Shown: one piece after another, positions 44,406 to 53,703 of the stretch
Position numbering within the stretch: position 1 is the first letter of the stretch
Layout of the letters: each line of letters starts with the position of its first letter
From: an uncultured Bacteroidales bacterium
GTDB lineage: Bacteria > Bacteroidota > Bacteroidia > Bacteroidales > Muribaculaceae
DNA length: 64,000 bases
NCBI GenBank assembly: GCA_902777835.1
Contig: CACYVC010000008.1
Location: 1 to 64,000, forward strand
Direction of reading: 5' to 3'
The notes under the pieces: model-generated
Told to the model about the DNA's origin: nothing
Database searches by the model: none
Seen by the model: the letters and a program-made list of their open reading frames with translations, nothing else
Program-made: the position numbers and the translations under genes

Positions 44406-45503
44406 ATGCGCCTAAAGCTGATTGCTATATTGATTGCGTTGATGCCGGTACTCACACTAAGTTCTCAGGAGCTGGAGTGGAGTGTGGACATGAATGCAGT
44501 GTTCAAGAACACCGAGAGTGAGTATTGGGGCTCACCTAGCAACACTTATATTTTCACTCGCATTACTCCACAAATTGGTGTGTTGCTCGACAGCGCACGT
44601 CACCGCATCATGGGTGGCGTCACTTGGTATCAGCCCATGAATGACCACTTGCATGGTTATAAGGTGCTGCCGGCAATCTATTATCAATATAAGGATAATG
44701 CTAAAGGATTGGGATTTAAATTCGGTGTAATACCCAATGAACTTAATGCACATTGCCCAACTTATTTGCGTAGTGACTCAATAAATTTCGTTCAACCCAA
44801 TATTAAAGGAGCAGTTTTCACAATTGACAAGCCACATTTTTTTATGTACTCTTGGTTTGACTGGCGGCAGATACAAACGAAGAATAAACGAGAGGCATTT
44901 GATGTCACGGGGCAGTTAGGGTGGAAAACAAATAAAGAGAATAATTATTTTTCGGCATCGGCTGTCTTGCGATATAATCATTTGTCGGTAAGTAAAATGC
45001 ATTATGATGGCGAAGGGGTTGTGGATAATTTTGTGTTCTGTCCTCAACTCTTTTACGGGCACTGGTGGTCAAATACTAGTCTCTATTTTTCGGCTGGCAT
45101 GCTGATGTCGTTTGACCGTGACCGTGTTGGCGACAACAAATGGCACACTCCTGTTGGATTCTATGCCACAGCACAGGCAAGTTGGAAGTGGCTGTCATTG
45201 ACCGAGAGTTTCTATGCTGGAGATTATCAAATGCCGTTCTACGAGAAATATGGCAGTCTGCTTTATCAAGGTGATCCTTTCTATCACAACAAGATATATA
45301 GTCGTACCGACCTAGTAGCGACAATATTTCAGAAAGACTTTGTGAATCTAGAGGCACGACTAACGTTCCATGCCTCGGAGGACAAAAAAACGGCCTTCTC
45401 TCAGCAGGTGGCGGTAAGATTCTTTATCGACAATAATATTTTGAAACACCATAAGAACAAGACTAAGGGTGTTTCTAGGTTGCCTCTATCTCCACAATTT
45501 TAA
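44406..45503 (+). CDS. Predicted outer-membrane beta-barrel protein
   Basis: A 365-residue protein with a signal peptide (MRLKLIAILIALMPVLTLSS). The mature part alternates hydrophobic and polar residues in short strands rich in Tyr, Trp and Phe, as in barrels (HTPVGFYATAQASWKWLSLT, GVIPNELNAHCPTYLRSDS). I do not recognise a named family. It starts three bases after gltX and is followed 17 bases later by waaA, so it may belong to an envelope-linked operon. The function is unknown. Confidence 0.7.
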   Translation: MRLKLIAILIALMPVLTLSSQELEWSVDMNAVFKNTESEYWGSPSNTYIFTRITPQIGVLLDSARHRIMGGVTWYQPMNDHLHGYKVLPAIYYQYKDNAKGLGFKFGVIPNELNAHCPTYLRSDSINFVQPNIKGAVFTIDKPHFFMYSWFDWRQIQTKNKREAFDVTGQLGWKTNKENNYFSASAVLRYNHLSVSKMHYDGEGVVDNFVFCPQLFYGHWWSNTSLYFSAGMLMSFDRDRVGDNKWHTPVGFYATAQASWKWLSLTESFYAGDYQMPFYEKYGSLLYQGDPFYHNKIYSRTDLVATIFQKDFVNLEARLTFHASEDKKTAFSQQVAVRFFIDNNILKHHKNKTKGVSRLPLSPQF

Positions 45504-45520
45504 AACTAATCATATTTTAA

Positions 45521-46747
45521 ATGAATTTCCTATATAATATTGCGATGTCCGCTACTGCCTGGGGAATGCGCTTGGCATCACCTTGGCACCACAAAGCTAA
45601 ACTCACTGTGCAAGGCCAGAAAAGAACTATTCCATATCTGAAAGATACTCTTGATACAGATGGTGTCTACATTTGGATCCATGCGGCATCACTTGGTGAA
45701 TTTGAGCAGGGTAGGCCCTTAATAGAGAAAATCCGAGAGGAGCAGCCCGATGCTAAGATTCTGCTCTCGTTCTATTCGCCTAGTGGTTACGAGGTACGCA
45801 AGAATTACGATAAGGTCGATGCAGTGTGTTATATGCCCGTCGATACCCCACGGCGTGTTAAGGAGTTTCTTGACGTGGTGAAGCCCAAGATGGCAATCTT
45901 TGTGAAGTATGAGTTTTGGGGCAACTTCCTTGAGCAACTCAAGCAGCGCAATGTGCCCACCTATATTATTTCGTCAATCTTCAGGCCTAATCAATCATTT
46001 TTTAAACCCTGGGGCGGAATGTTCCGCAAGATGCTGAGCTGCTTCACTCACCTCTACGTACAAGATGAGGAGTCGCGTGAACTGTTGCATGGCATTGGTA
46101 TTGACAATGTTACAGTGTGTGGCGACACACGCCTCGATAGGGTGTTGCAAATCAGAGCGCAAGCCAAGGAGTTTCCTGCTATTTCACAGATGGTGGTTGG
46201 CAGCAAGAATGTGATGGTTATGGGCAGCTCGTGGCAGCCCGATGAAGACATAGTCATTCCTTATTTCAACTCGCATCCCGAGATGAAGCTCATCATCGCT
46301 CCGCATGAGTTTGACGAGAATCGTCTTGAGGCAATGATGGCGCGCATCAAGCGGCCTGTGGCGCGATATACACAACTTGAGGGAATAGATCCAGCCACGC
46401 TCGATTGCATGATAATCGACTGCTTCGGCATTCTGTCTTCTCTATATCGCTATGGCACAATCTCCTACGTGGGCGGAGGATTCGGCTCGGGTATTCACAA
46501 CGTTCCTGAGGCTGCAGTTTATGGCATACCTGTTATTTTTGGTCCTAAGCATGAGAAGTTTAGGGAAGCCGTAGAACTTAACGCTTGTGGTGGAGGCTTC
46601 GCCATAAGCGACGCCCATCAGTGCCACGAGGTTCTAGACAAATTACTTGGCGATAAGCAAGCGCTTGAGGATGCTGGCTCTGCCGCCATCAACTACATTG
46701 AGGCTCACACTGGTGCTACTCAGCAAATATATAACGATTTGTTTTAA
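45521..46747 (+). CDS. waaA: Kdo transferase (lipid A)
   Basis: A 408-residue GT30 glycosyltransferase that adds Kdo to lipid IVA. It has an N-terminal membrane anchor; IHAASLGEFEQGRPL contains the catalytic Glu. VKYEFWGNF, VMGSSWQPDED and SYVGGGFGSGIHNVPEAAVYG are family blocks. The kds genes lie 2.2 kb downstream beyond a gene on the other strand. Confidence 0.95.
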   Translation: MNFLYNIAMSATAWGMRLASPWHHKAKLTVQGQKRTIPYLKDTLDTDGVYIWIHAASLGEFEQGRPLIEKIREEQPDAKILLSFYSPSGYEVRKNYDKVDAVCYMPVDTPRRVKEFLDVVKPKMAIFVKYEFWGNFLEQLKQRNVPTYIISSIFRPNQSFFKPWGGMFRKMLSCFTHLYVQDEESRELLHGIGIDNVTVCGDTRLDRVLQIRAQAKEFPAISQMVVGSKNVMVMGSSWQPDEDIVIPYFNSHPEMKLIIAPHEFDENRLEAMMARIKRPVARYTQLEGIDPATLDCMIIDCFGILSSLYRYGTISYVGGGFGSGIHNVPEAAVYGIPVIFGPKHEKFREAVELNACGGGFAISDAHQCHEVLDKLLGDKQALEDAGSAAINYIEAHTGATQQIYNDLF

Positions 46748-46757
46748 CCTAACCTCC

Positions 46758-48737
46758 TTACTTAGCTGTTAGCTTGTTATCCTTCATGCGGACTATGTAT
46801 TGCTGAAGGATAGCTCTTATTTGCCGTTCCATAAACGGAAGTTGCTGGAATTGGCCCTTCTTGCTCAAGAGATTGTTCTTTAGCGAGAAATCCTCCTTAA
46901 ACTTATAGATTCCAATGAGCTCGTTGTTGCGGTATTCTATCATTAGGTCGTCAAGATAGTACATTGATGTGCCATCACGGTCGTTAAACACAAAGTTCAC
47001 ATAATTTGGACTATCATCAAACACGTCCTTGCCAAACGAGAAATATGGTTTCTGGTAATTGAGAAGACCAAGTATGGTTGGTGTGATGTCGGTCTGTTGC
47101 ATCAGGCGTGTGGAGTCGCATTTGATTGGAAGTTGACCACCTGGAGTGTAGAAGAAGATAGGTATCAAGAATCGTCCCATGTCATTGTTGTAGTCACTGC
47201 GATGAGAAACACCGCAATGATCGGCTGAGAAGACAAAGATTGTGTTCTCAAACCATGGCTCATTCTTCACTTGCTCGAAATATTGTCTTATCGCATAATC
47301 GGCATAGCTGATGGAGCGGTGCATTGGAATCTCTCCGCGTGTGAAGGTGTTTTCAAACTGCTCGGGTATCTTGAAAGGCTCATGGCTTGATGCGGTAAAA
47401 ACAGTGAGGAAGAATGGTTTGTCCTTTTTGGCATATTCTTTAGTATATTTGGCAAAATACTGCAGATAAGGCTCGTCGAAAATTGCCCATGTGCCATCAA
47501 AGTCATCTTTGTTGGGATACTCATCCATTCCATAATATTGTTCAAAACCAATGGAAGAGCAAAATGCTTTGAAGCCTAAGGTGCTGTTTGGGGCGCCATG
47601 GAAAAATGCAGTGTTGTATCCTTCGTCACGAAGCATTTGAGGCAACGCTTGAAGGGTGTTGTTGGAGTAGATGTAATAGCAGTAAGGGTCAATATATCGT
47701 GGAATGCCGGCAAAGCTGGCTGGCATGCAGTCAACAGAACGCGCACCATTGGCAAAGCTGTACTCAAAACAGTAGCTTTGGCTCAGTAACTCGTCGAGGA
47801 ATGGAGTATAGCCACGATAGTGCCCACCATCTTTATCTTTGTTGAAAAAACCTGTGTATTCCATTGAGAAACTCTCCATTAGGAAAACCACCACATTCAT
47901 GCGGCGCATCTCGCCTCCGCGTGGAGTGGAGTTTTTGACAGGGTTAAAGATGCCATCGAGTTCTTCTTCTTTAAAGAACTTCGGGTCTTTATATCCGCTT
48001 TTGTGTATGGTGGTTATCATGGTGAACGGTGTGTTTAGCACTATTGCTGCCTCAATAGGATGTTTACAGTAGAGCTCGGCGGAGTCTTGTCTCATGGGGT
48101 GCATCTTCCATGATAATCCACCACGCAGACCTGCAAATGTCAAGAGTAAAGCGATCAAGAAGATTCCTGTGTGGATAGGGTAGTAGAATTTGGCAGATGG
48201 GTAGTCTTCTTTAGAACGGTTTTTCTTGATGGGGTTATAATATAAGAAGATTATAGCTGCAATCATGGCGATTCCAAAGAGCCATACCTGCCAGTAGCCA
48301 GTGATGCTGTTGAGGAAAATCTTGCCGAGATTGCTCTCTCCTCCAAATTCTGAGAACATAATCCATGTTGAGCGGCGTCCTCCAAACTCAAAATATACGA
48401 TATCGGCAGCGTTGATTGCAATGCCTATAATATTGATAACTAGGAAGATGATTTTTACAATGCGCTGATATTTGATAGTGTCGCGGCATTTTAGCGGTAT
48501 AAACTGCATAATCACGCACAATACGTTAAGATAGCAAAGTGCGCTGATGTCAAATCTTAGTCCTCCTAACGACATTGTCATCATGTCGCCATAGTTTACA
48601 TCAGGAAAGAATCGAGTGTTCATGAAATAAAACACCCAACGGGTGATCATGTAAATCGCTAACATGATCAAGAAATTCACAGCCATTATAAAGCCAGGCT
48701 CTTTAATGAACTGTTTTTTATTTGGAATTAACTTCAT
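46758..48737 (-). CDS. LTA-synthase-family phosphotransferase
   Basis: A 659-residue protein with about five N-terminal membrane helices (residues 14-225) and an extracytoplasmic sulfatase-fold domain. VVVFLMESFSMEY carries the first metal-binding Glu, NGARSVDCMPA the likely Ser nucleophile, and FSADHCGVSHRSD the Asp-His metal pair. Relatives make lipoteichoic acid in Gram-positives. In Gram-negatives they transfer phosphoglycerol or phosphoethanolamine to glycans, and its place between waaA and kdsA suggests a surface-glycan target. A minus-strand TAATTTTG (48773-48780) with TTG 22 bases upstream is its likely promoter. Confidence 0.85.
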   Translation of the reverse strand: MKLIPNKKQFIKEPGFIMAVNFLIMLAIYMITRWVFYFMNTRFFPDVNYGDMMTMSLGGLRFDISALCYLNVLCVIMQFIPLKCRDTIKYQRIVKIIFLVINIIGIAINAADIVYFEFGGRRSTWIMFSEFGGESNLGKIFLNSITGYWQVWLFGIAMIAAIIFLYYNPIKKNRSKEDYPSAKFYYPIHTGIFLIALLLTFAGLRGGLSWKMHPMRQDSAELYCKHPIEAAIVLNTPFTMITTIHKSGYKDPKFFKEEELDGIFNPVKNSTPRGGEMRRMNVVVFLMESFSMEYTGFFNKDKDGGHYRGYTPFLDELLSQSYCFEYSFANGARSVDCMPASFAGIPRYIDPYCYYIYSNNTLQALPQMLRDEGYNTAFFHGAPNSTLGFKAFCSSIGFEQYYGMDEYPNKDDFDGTWAIFDEPYLQYFAKYTKEYAKKDKPFFLTVFTASSHEPFKIPEQFENTFTRGEIPMHRSISYADYAIRQYFEQVKNEPWFENTIFVFSADHCGVSHRSDYNNDMGRFLIPIFFYTPGGQLPIKCDSTRLMQQTDITPTILGLLNYQKPYFSFGKDVFDDSPNYVNFVFNDRDGTSMYYLDDLMIEYRNNELIGIYKFKEDFSLKNNLLSKKGQFQQLPFMERQIRAILQQYIVRMKDNKLTAK

Positions 48738-48772
48738 TTGTTGTGGTCAAAAAATCGTTATCAAAAGTTGTG

Positions 48773-48805
48773 CAAAATTACAATAAATATTTTTCTCTTC
48801 AGCAA
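48773..48805 (-). promoter_or_regulatory. Promoter of the LTA-synthase-family gene
   Basis: On the minus strand, TTG (48803-48805) and TAATTTTG (48773-48780), with 22 bases between. Confidence 0.45.
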
Positions 48806-48898
48806 TGTGTAAATGATTAAGTGGCGCATTTGTTAAGAATTGACATTGCCTTACTCAAAAAAAGGGGGAGAAATAGTGCTGTTGTCATTAATTATTAC

Positions 48899-48906
48899 TA
48901 AATTTG
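48899..48906 (+). promoter_or_regulatory. -7 box of the kdsA operon
   Basis: TAAATTTG, 32 bases before the kdsA ATG. No TTG lies at good spacing. Confidence 0.45.
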
Positions 48907-48937
48907 CCTGCTTTAACGAAAATTTTTGACATTCATA

Positions 48938-49729
48938 ATGACTGACAATAAGTTTAAACTACTTGCCGGACCTTGTGTTATAGAAAGCGAGAAAAATGTG
49001 ATGCATCTTGCCGAGGCACTGAAAGGCATTACTGGCAAGTATGATGTGGACTTCTTTTTTAAGGCTTCATGGGATAAGGCAAACCGCACTAAAGCAACAA
49101 ATTACCGAGGACCTGGATTGGAAGAGGGACTGCGCATACTTGAGAAAGCAAAGACAGAGGTAGGGGTGAAGATTGTCACCGATATTCATGAGCCAGACCA
49201 AGCTGAGGCTGTAGCACAGGTTGCCGATATCATTCAGATTCCTGCATTTCTGTGCCGACAGACCGATCTGCTGAAAGCTGCTGCTATGACGGGTAAGATG
49301 GTGAACATCAAGAAAGCCCAGTTCTCGAGCCCAGAAGAGATGGCCAACGTGGTAGGCAAAATGGAGCACTTTGGGTGCACTAATTTTATGCTGTGCGAAC
49401 GTGGCAACTGCTTTGGTTACAACAACTTGGTTGTTGATATGGCAGGATTGGTGAGATTGTCGCGACTTGGCTATCCTGTGCTTTTTGATGCAACGCATAG
49501 CGTTCAGATTAGCGGCGGCGGTCTCAATCACGGCAATAGCGGAAAGAGCGAGTTTGTGCCTTATCTGGCAAAAGCCGCAGTTGCGACTGGCGTGCTTTCA
49601 GGCCTCTTTATGGAGGTTCATAATGATCCTGCTAATGCACTTTGTGATGGCAGCTGCATGCTTCACATCGACAATCTCGACAATTTGCTCAGTCAGATAA
49701 TGCGAATAAGAGAAATCGCTCAAGAATAA
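48938..49729 (+). CDS. kdsA: Kdo-8-phosphate synthase
   Basis: A 263-residue DAHP-synthase-class aldolase that condenses phosphoenolpyruvate with arabinose-5-phosphate. LLAGPCVIESEKNV, FKASWDKANRTK, CERGNCFGYNNLVVDM and DATHSVQ are diagnostic. CERGN with Asn suggests the metal-independent class, but I did not check every ligand. The ATG at 48938 is chosen over an upstream TTG. It leads kdsA, manA-type, Rpe/AlsE-type, kdsC. Confidence 0.95.
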   Translation: MTDNKFKLLAGPCVIESEKNVMHLAEALKGITGKYDVDFFFKASWDKANRTKATNYRGPGLEEGLRILEKAKTEVGVKIVTDIHEPDQAEAVAQVADIIQIPAFLCRQTDLLKAAAMTGKMVNIKKAQFSSPEEMANVVGKMEHFGCTNFMLCERGNCFGYNNLVVDMAGLVRLSRLGYPVLFDATHSVQISGGGLNHGNSGKSEFVPYLAKAAVATGVLSGLFMEVHNDPANALCDGSCMLHIDNLDNLLSQIMRIREIAQE

Positions 49730-49732
49730 GAT

Positions 49733-50635
49733 ATGCTTATACTTAAGAGAATAGTTCACACCACCATTTGGGGCGGTCCAAAAATTAGCCGATTGGCAGG
49801 CGTTGAGGGCGACAGCATAGGTCATCTCTACTCACTGTATTGCCGTGAAGGAGTCTCTAATGAGATTCTGAATGGTGAATGGAAAGGCCGTTGCCTGAAT
49901 GAGGTTTTTCCGCTTTTCAAGGACAAGGTGCGCATGGCTGAGTATGAGTATTTCCCTCTTACTCTTGCCTTGACTGAAGCACAAGAGAACCTTAGCATCC
50001 AAGTTCACCCCAATGATAAAGCAGCTCAGAAACTTGAGCACCGAGCACGTGGCAAGCGAGAGTCGTGGTACTTTATTGATGCGCCCACTTCGGGCACCAT
50101 TATCAATGGATGTACGTGCCATGATAAGGAACAGGAGAGGGAGATGATTAAACAAGGCCAGTTTATGGAGATGGCCGACACTCTCGCTGTTAAGAAGGGT
50201 GACTATGTGTTTGTAGAGCCAGGCACACTTCATGCAATTACCGCTGGCAGCTTGGTGTTCGAGATTGAGGAGGGCAGTGACTTCACTTATCGCTTCTACG
50301 ACTATAATCGTGTTGATGCACAAGGCAACCCTCGCGAGCTTCATGTTGAGAAGGCAACTAGCGCACTTGACATCAATTTGAAGTCGGTGGTCAAAGCTTA
50401 TAACGGACAGGAGATTAAAGAAAAAACTTACAGTACAAAACTGATAAACAATATTAATAATTACACTAACGAAAGTGCCACGCTTGAGTGCTTCACACTC
50501 GTTAAAGGATTACTTAATGCCGATGGCATTGCAGTGTCGCCTGGTTCAACCATTTTATTGTGGCCTGGTGAATCACTCAATACCTGCCAAGTGCAACTCG
50601 CTTTCGTTTCAAAGATTAGGGAGGATAAGGTATGA
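49733..50635 (+). CDS. manA: Class I mannose-6-phosphate isomerase
   Basis: A 300-residue cupin isomerase. Zinc ligands are seen in SIQVHPND, in KRESWYFID (Glu) and in VEPGTLHAI. It interconverts mannose-6- and fructose-6-phosphate. It starts three bases after kdsA and overlaps the next gene by four, so it is expressed with Kdo-synthesis genes. No D-arabinose-5-phosphate isomerase (KdsD) is visible in the window, which makes its exact role worth asking about. Confidence 0.88.
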   Translation: MLILKRIVHTTIWGGPKISRLAGVEGDSIGHLYSLYCREGVSNEILNGEWKGRCLNEVFPLFKDKVRMAEYEYFPLTLALTEAQENLSIQVHPNDKAAQKLEHRARGKRESWYFIDAPTSGTIINGCTCHDKEQEREMIKQGQFMEMADTLAVKKGDYVFVEPGTLHAITAGSLVFEIEEGSDFTYRFYDYNRVDAQGNPRELHVEKATSALDINLKSVVKAYNGQEIKEKTYSTKLINNINNYTNESATLECFTLVKGLLNADGIAVSPGSTILLWPGESLNTCQVQLAFVSKIREDKV

Positions 50636-51285
50636 TATATTCACCATCATTAATGTGCGCCAACTTCGACAACCTCAAGGCTGAGACATTTGCGCTTGAG
50701 GCTGCAGGTGCCAACCGACTCCATCTTGATGTCATGGACGGACGATATGTCCCAAACTTTGCTATGGGACTAGGCGATGTGAAATCGGTGTGCCGCAACA
50801 CGTCACTGGTAACCGAGCTTCACATGATGATTATGGAGCCCAGTCGTTATATTAAGATGTATGCCGATGCTGGCGTTGATATAATCTATTTCCACCCCGA
50901 TAGCGACAGCCACCCATTGCAGGTGATTAAGAAGATTAGGAAAGAAGGCCGCAAGCCAGGCATAGTAATCAATCCTGAGACCACAATCGAGAGCCTTGCC
51001 GAATATTACGACTTGGTTGATAACGTGCTTCTTATGGGGGTGAAACCTGGATATGCTGGCCACATCTATCTGCCTTATGTTGAAGAAAAGATAGGGCAGC
51101 TTATTGAACTCAAAGACAAGTATAATCTTGAAATCATTATGGATGGCGCTTGTACAGTAGAGCGCATGAAGCGCTGGGTGAAGCAAGGTGTTGACGGCTT
51201 TGTGCTTGGTACATCATCGCTATTCGGGCACTTGGGAACCTACAAGGAGATTATCAACAGAATAAAGCACGAATGTGGTGAATAA
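50632..51285 (+). CDS. Ribulose-phosphate 3-epimerase family (AlsE-like)
   Basis: A 217-residue TIM-barrel epimerase. HLDVMDGRYVPNF and ELHMMIM carry the metal His and Asp residues. Some positions fit allulose-6-phosphate epimerase AlsE better than Rpe: SPSLMC at the start, VKPGYAG in place of VNPGFGG, MDGACT in place of VDGGV, and GTSSLF near the end. Substrate is uncertain. The ATG overlaps the manA-type stop; kdsC follows after four bases. Confidence 0.8.
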   Translation: MIYSPSLMCANFDNLKAETFALEAAGANRLHLDVMDGRYVPNFAMGLGDVKSVCRNTSLVTELHMMIMEPSRYIKMYADAGVDIIYFHPDSDSHPLQVIKKIRKEGRKPGIVINPETTIESLAEYYDLVDNVLLMGVKPGYAGHIYLPYVEEKIGQLIELKDKYNLEIIMDGACTVERMKRWVKQGVDGFVLGTSSLFGHLGTYKEIINRIKHECGE

Positions 51286-51289
51286 GACA

Positions 51290-51757
51290 ATGAAAATCAA
51301 GCTTCTGGTAATGGATGTTGATGGGACTCTGACCGATGGAAAAATCAATATGGGGCCCAACGGTGAGTTGTTCAAAGCCTTTGACATTAAAGATGGGTAT
51401 GCCATCAACGAGATGTTGCCTGCTCACGGCATAGTCCCTGCGATTATTACCGGGCGCATTTCAAGCATAGTAGAAAACAGGGCGCGCGAGTTGCACATTG
51501 ATGAGCTCTATCAAGGAAAACATGATAAACTCGACACCCTGCGTGAACTCATGCAAAAATATGCCTGCTCACGCGAAAACGTGGCATACATTGGCGACGA
51601 CATCCTCGATATCGTGTGTATGCGCGAATGTGGCTTGGTAGGCTGCCCTGCCGATGCCTGCCAGCAAGTGAAGGATACTGCGCAGTATGTGTGCAAGAAG
51701 AATGGCGGTGATGGCGCTGTTCGTGAGTTTATAGAGTATATACTTGAAACTGAATAA
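51290..51757 (+). CDS. kdsC: Kdo-8-phosphate phosphatase
   Basis: A 155-residue C0-type HAD phosphatase. Motif I is VMDVDGTLTDG, motif II is IITGRIS, and motif IV is IGDDILD. CxxCGLVGCPADA near the end is typical of KdsC. It yields Kdo for CMP-Kdo synthesis. The ATG at 51290 follows the epimerase stop; the upstream in-frame start would overlap it. Confidence 0.93.
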   Translation: MKIKLLVMDVDGTLTDGKINMGPNGELFKAFDIKDGYAINEMLPAHGIVPAIITGRISSIVENRARELHIDELYQGKHDKLDTLRELMQKYACSRENVAYIGDDILDIVCMRECGLVGCPADACQQVKDTAQYVCKKNGGDGAVREFIEYILETE

Positions 51758-51819
51758 CCTGCTGCAAGTAAAAAAACAGCAAAAATCGAGAATAGTCGGA
51801 AAAAAAATATGCAAAGTTC

Positions 51820-51850
51820 TTTGTCATTAAAGAAATTTGTAGTACCTTTG
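51820..51850 (+). promoter_or_regulatory. Promoter of rplS
   Basis: TTTG (51820-51823), 19 bases, then TACCTTTG (51843-51850). Confidence 0.8.
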
Positions 51851-51958
51851 CCGCGCTTTTCGCAATCTCTGGCAAGAAGTTTAGGCGTGAGTCTATTAGA
51901 GTGGCTTGTGAATATTGCGAAGTGTGATTAAAAAAACATTTAAGAAATTTCTTTTACA
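51851..51958 (+). ncRNA. Possible rplS (L19) leader structure
   Basis: TTCGCAAT (51859-51866) pairs perfectly with ATTGCGAA (51914-51921), closing a 47-base domain, about 38 bases before the ATG. An L19-binding autoregulatory leader is plausible; untested. Confidence 0.45.
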
Positions 51959-52327
51959 ATGGACTTAATTAAAGTTGCAGAACAAGCATTTGCTACAGGC
52001 AAGGAGTTGCCCGATTTTCTTCCAGGCGACACAATCACAGTAGCTTATCGCATCAAAGAGGGTAACAAAGAGCGTATTCAGCAGTACCGTGGCGTTGTCA
52101 TCAAGATCAACGGCGAGGGTGCAAAGAAGCGTTTCACCGTTCGCAAGATTAGCGACGGCATTGGTGTAGAGCGTATCTTCCCAATGGAGAGCCCCTTCAT
52201 CGATAGCATTGCTATCAACAAGTACGGTCGCGTTCGCCGCGCCAAGCTTTATTACCTTCGTGGTCTCACCGGTAAGAAAGCTCGCATCAAAGAGCGCCGT
52301 TTCGTTAAGAAGGATGCTGCTAAATAA
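51959..52327 (+). CDS. rplS: 50S ribosomal protein L19
   Basis: A 122-residue L19, full length, at the 30S-50S interface. [20 protein letters not shown], the RVERIFPxxSP-type block ([16 protein letters not shown]) and [17 protein letters not shown] are as expected. It is monocistronic with promoter, leader and terminator. Confidence 0.97.
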   Translation: MDLIKVAEQAFATGKELPDFLPGDTITVAYRIKEGNKERIQQYRGVVIKINGEGAKKRFTVRKISDGIGVERIFPMESPFIDSIAINKYGRVRRAKLYYLRGLTGKKARIKERRFVKKDAAK

Positions 52328-52359
52328 GCTTTTCCTTAAGTTGACGATTAAAGAATCAA

Positions 52360-52394
52360 AAACCGTGGCAGTTGCAACTCGCCGCGGTTTTTTG
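52360..52394 (+). terminator. Terminator after rplS
   Basis: AACCGTGG (52361-52368) pairs with CCGCGGTT (52382-52389), followed by a T run. Confidence 0.85.
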
Positions 52395-52413
52395 TTTTTT
52401 ATGGTGTTTTTTG

Positions 52414-52444
52414 TTTGAATGTTTAAATTATTTGACTACCTTTG
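52414..52444 (+). promoter_or_regulatory. Promoter of the 52.5-53.9 kb gene group
   Basis: TTTG (52414-52417), 19 bases, then TACCTTTG (52437-52444). Confidence 0.75.
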
Positions 52445-52489
52445 CGAAAAATAATCACAACATAATACGTTAACTAATCCCTAATATTT

Positions 52490-53152
52490 ATGAGACGATC
52501 AATGGATTACAAGCCCTTTTTGGCGATGATGGTTATTTTGCTGCTCTCGTGTTTTGCATCAAATGCCGTAGCGCAAAGTGGCGACGATGTAAGTTACCAA
52601 AAATATCCTTTTTTTAGCACTCTCAAAAACGCTAAAGATGGCACTCTAAAGCTTGTAATTAAAAGTGAAAAAGATTTGGAACGCGTATTTGGCCCCTCTG
52701 GATTTATTGGCCCCACGCCCAGGATAGATTTTGAGACCAGTTTCATTATCGCAGTAGTAGTGCCTGAGAATATTGCTCAGGCTACAATTGAGCCTGTATC
52801 GCTTAAGCGCAATGGCAATAAATTGGTGTTCTCTTATTGCATCGACCCGGTGAAAAAGACAAATGAGTCGCGCAGGTCTTATACTGCGATAATCGTTGAC
52901 CGCAGTCAACCTATGAAGGTTGACTTCCAAGAGGTTTCCAAGAATGGCGCTCCGCAGAATCTCCCCAATGATGTCAAGGCCCTGCGAAAGCAGGTGGAAT
53001 ATCTCACGTCGGAGAATGAGGAGTTGAAGAAAAATGTGCAAGGACTTCTCGAAGAGAATCAGAAACTAGAAGCTCAGCGTTTGTATTATATCAATACACT
53101 CAAGGAACTTGAGGCTGAGATTGAAAATTTAAAAAAGCATATTCGTCATTAA
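52490..53152 (+). CDS. Exported protein with PrcB-like domain and coiled coil
   Basis: A 220-residue protein. A signal peptide ends at about AVAQ (residue 29). Residues 45-155 resemble the PrcB C-terminal domain (LKLVIKSEKDLERVFG, then IDFETSFIIAVVVPE), a weak match by eye. Residues 165-218 are a coiled coil (YLTSENEELKKNVQGLLEEN). No function is inferred beyond periplasmic location. It leads a group with a lipoprotein and a small soluble protein. Confidence 0.65.
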   Translation: MRRSMDYKPFLAMMVILLLSCFASNAVAQSGDDVSYQKYPFFSTLKNAKDGTLKLVIKSEKDLERVFGPSGFIGPTPRIDFETSFIIAVVVPENIAQATIEPVSLKRNGNKLVFSYCIDPVKKTNESRRSYTAIIVDRSQPMKVDFQEVSKNGAPQNLPNDVKALRKQVEYLTSENEELKKNVQGLLEENQKLEAQRLYYINTLKELEAEIENLKKHIRH

Positions 53153-53172
53153 TAAAATAAATAATTAACATA

Positions 53173-53670
53173 ATGAAGAAAGTTGTATATTTTTTGACGC
53201 TTGCTGTTGCAATGTCATTAATGGCATGCAATTCAGGAAATGGCGCTTCATCTAAAAGCTCTGATGGTGAAATGATTGTGACTGAAACATCGTCTGCTAG
53301 TGTTGGTGAAGTTGCTGCCTCTGCTCAAGACGTAGAAATGGCGACTCCAGAAGCCGCTGCTATGCCAAACAATGGTAACGCTAGTGCAAATACCGCCCCC
53401 CAGCAGCCTCCAAAGGCTTCACCATTTAGTGCCGAGGATGCTGTAAAATACAAGGAAGGGATAAAGCTGGTAAAAGAGTATAGTGATGAACTGAATAAAT
53501 GCGTTGATGCAAAAATGAATGGCGGAGCTATCGATGATGCCGCTAAACAGCGCATCACTGAGATTCAGAACAAACTTACCGAACTTGAGAAGGCTGGAAA
53601 GATGAATAAACAGCTTATTGAACTCAAAAAGGTGAGTGACGATGTTTATAAGAAAGTATTAGCAAAATAA
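53173..53670 (+). CDS. Hypothetical lipoprotein
   Basis: A 165-residue lipoprotein: signal then LMAC (lipobox Cys at 19). A low-complexity Ser/Ala/Asn/Pro linker (residues 20-90) is followed by a helical domain rich in Lys and Glu (FSAEDAVKYKEGIKLVKEYS). I do not recognise the family. It starts 20 bases after the coiled-coil protein. Confidence 0.7.
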   Translation: MKKVVYFLTLAVAMSLMACNSGNGASSKSSDGEMIVTETSSASVGEVAASAQDVEMATPEAAAMPNNGNASANTAPQQPPKASPFSAEDAVKYKEGIKLVKEYSDELNKCVDAKMNGGAIDDAAKQRITEIQNKLTELEKAGKMNKQLIELKKVSDDVYKKVLAK

Positions 53671-53703
53671 ATTTTTTCTATTAACAAATAAAACTAGACT
53701 ATT

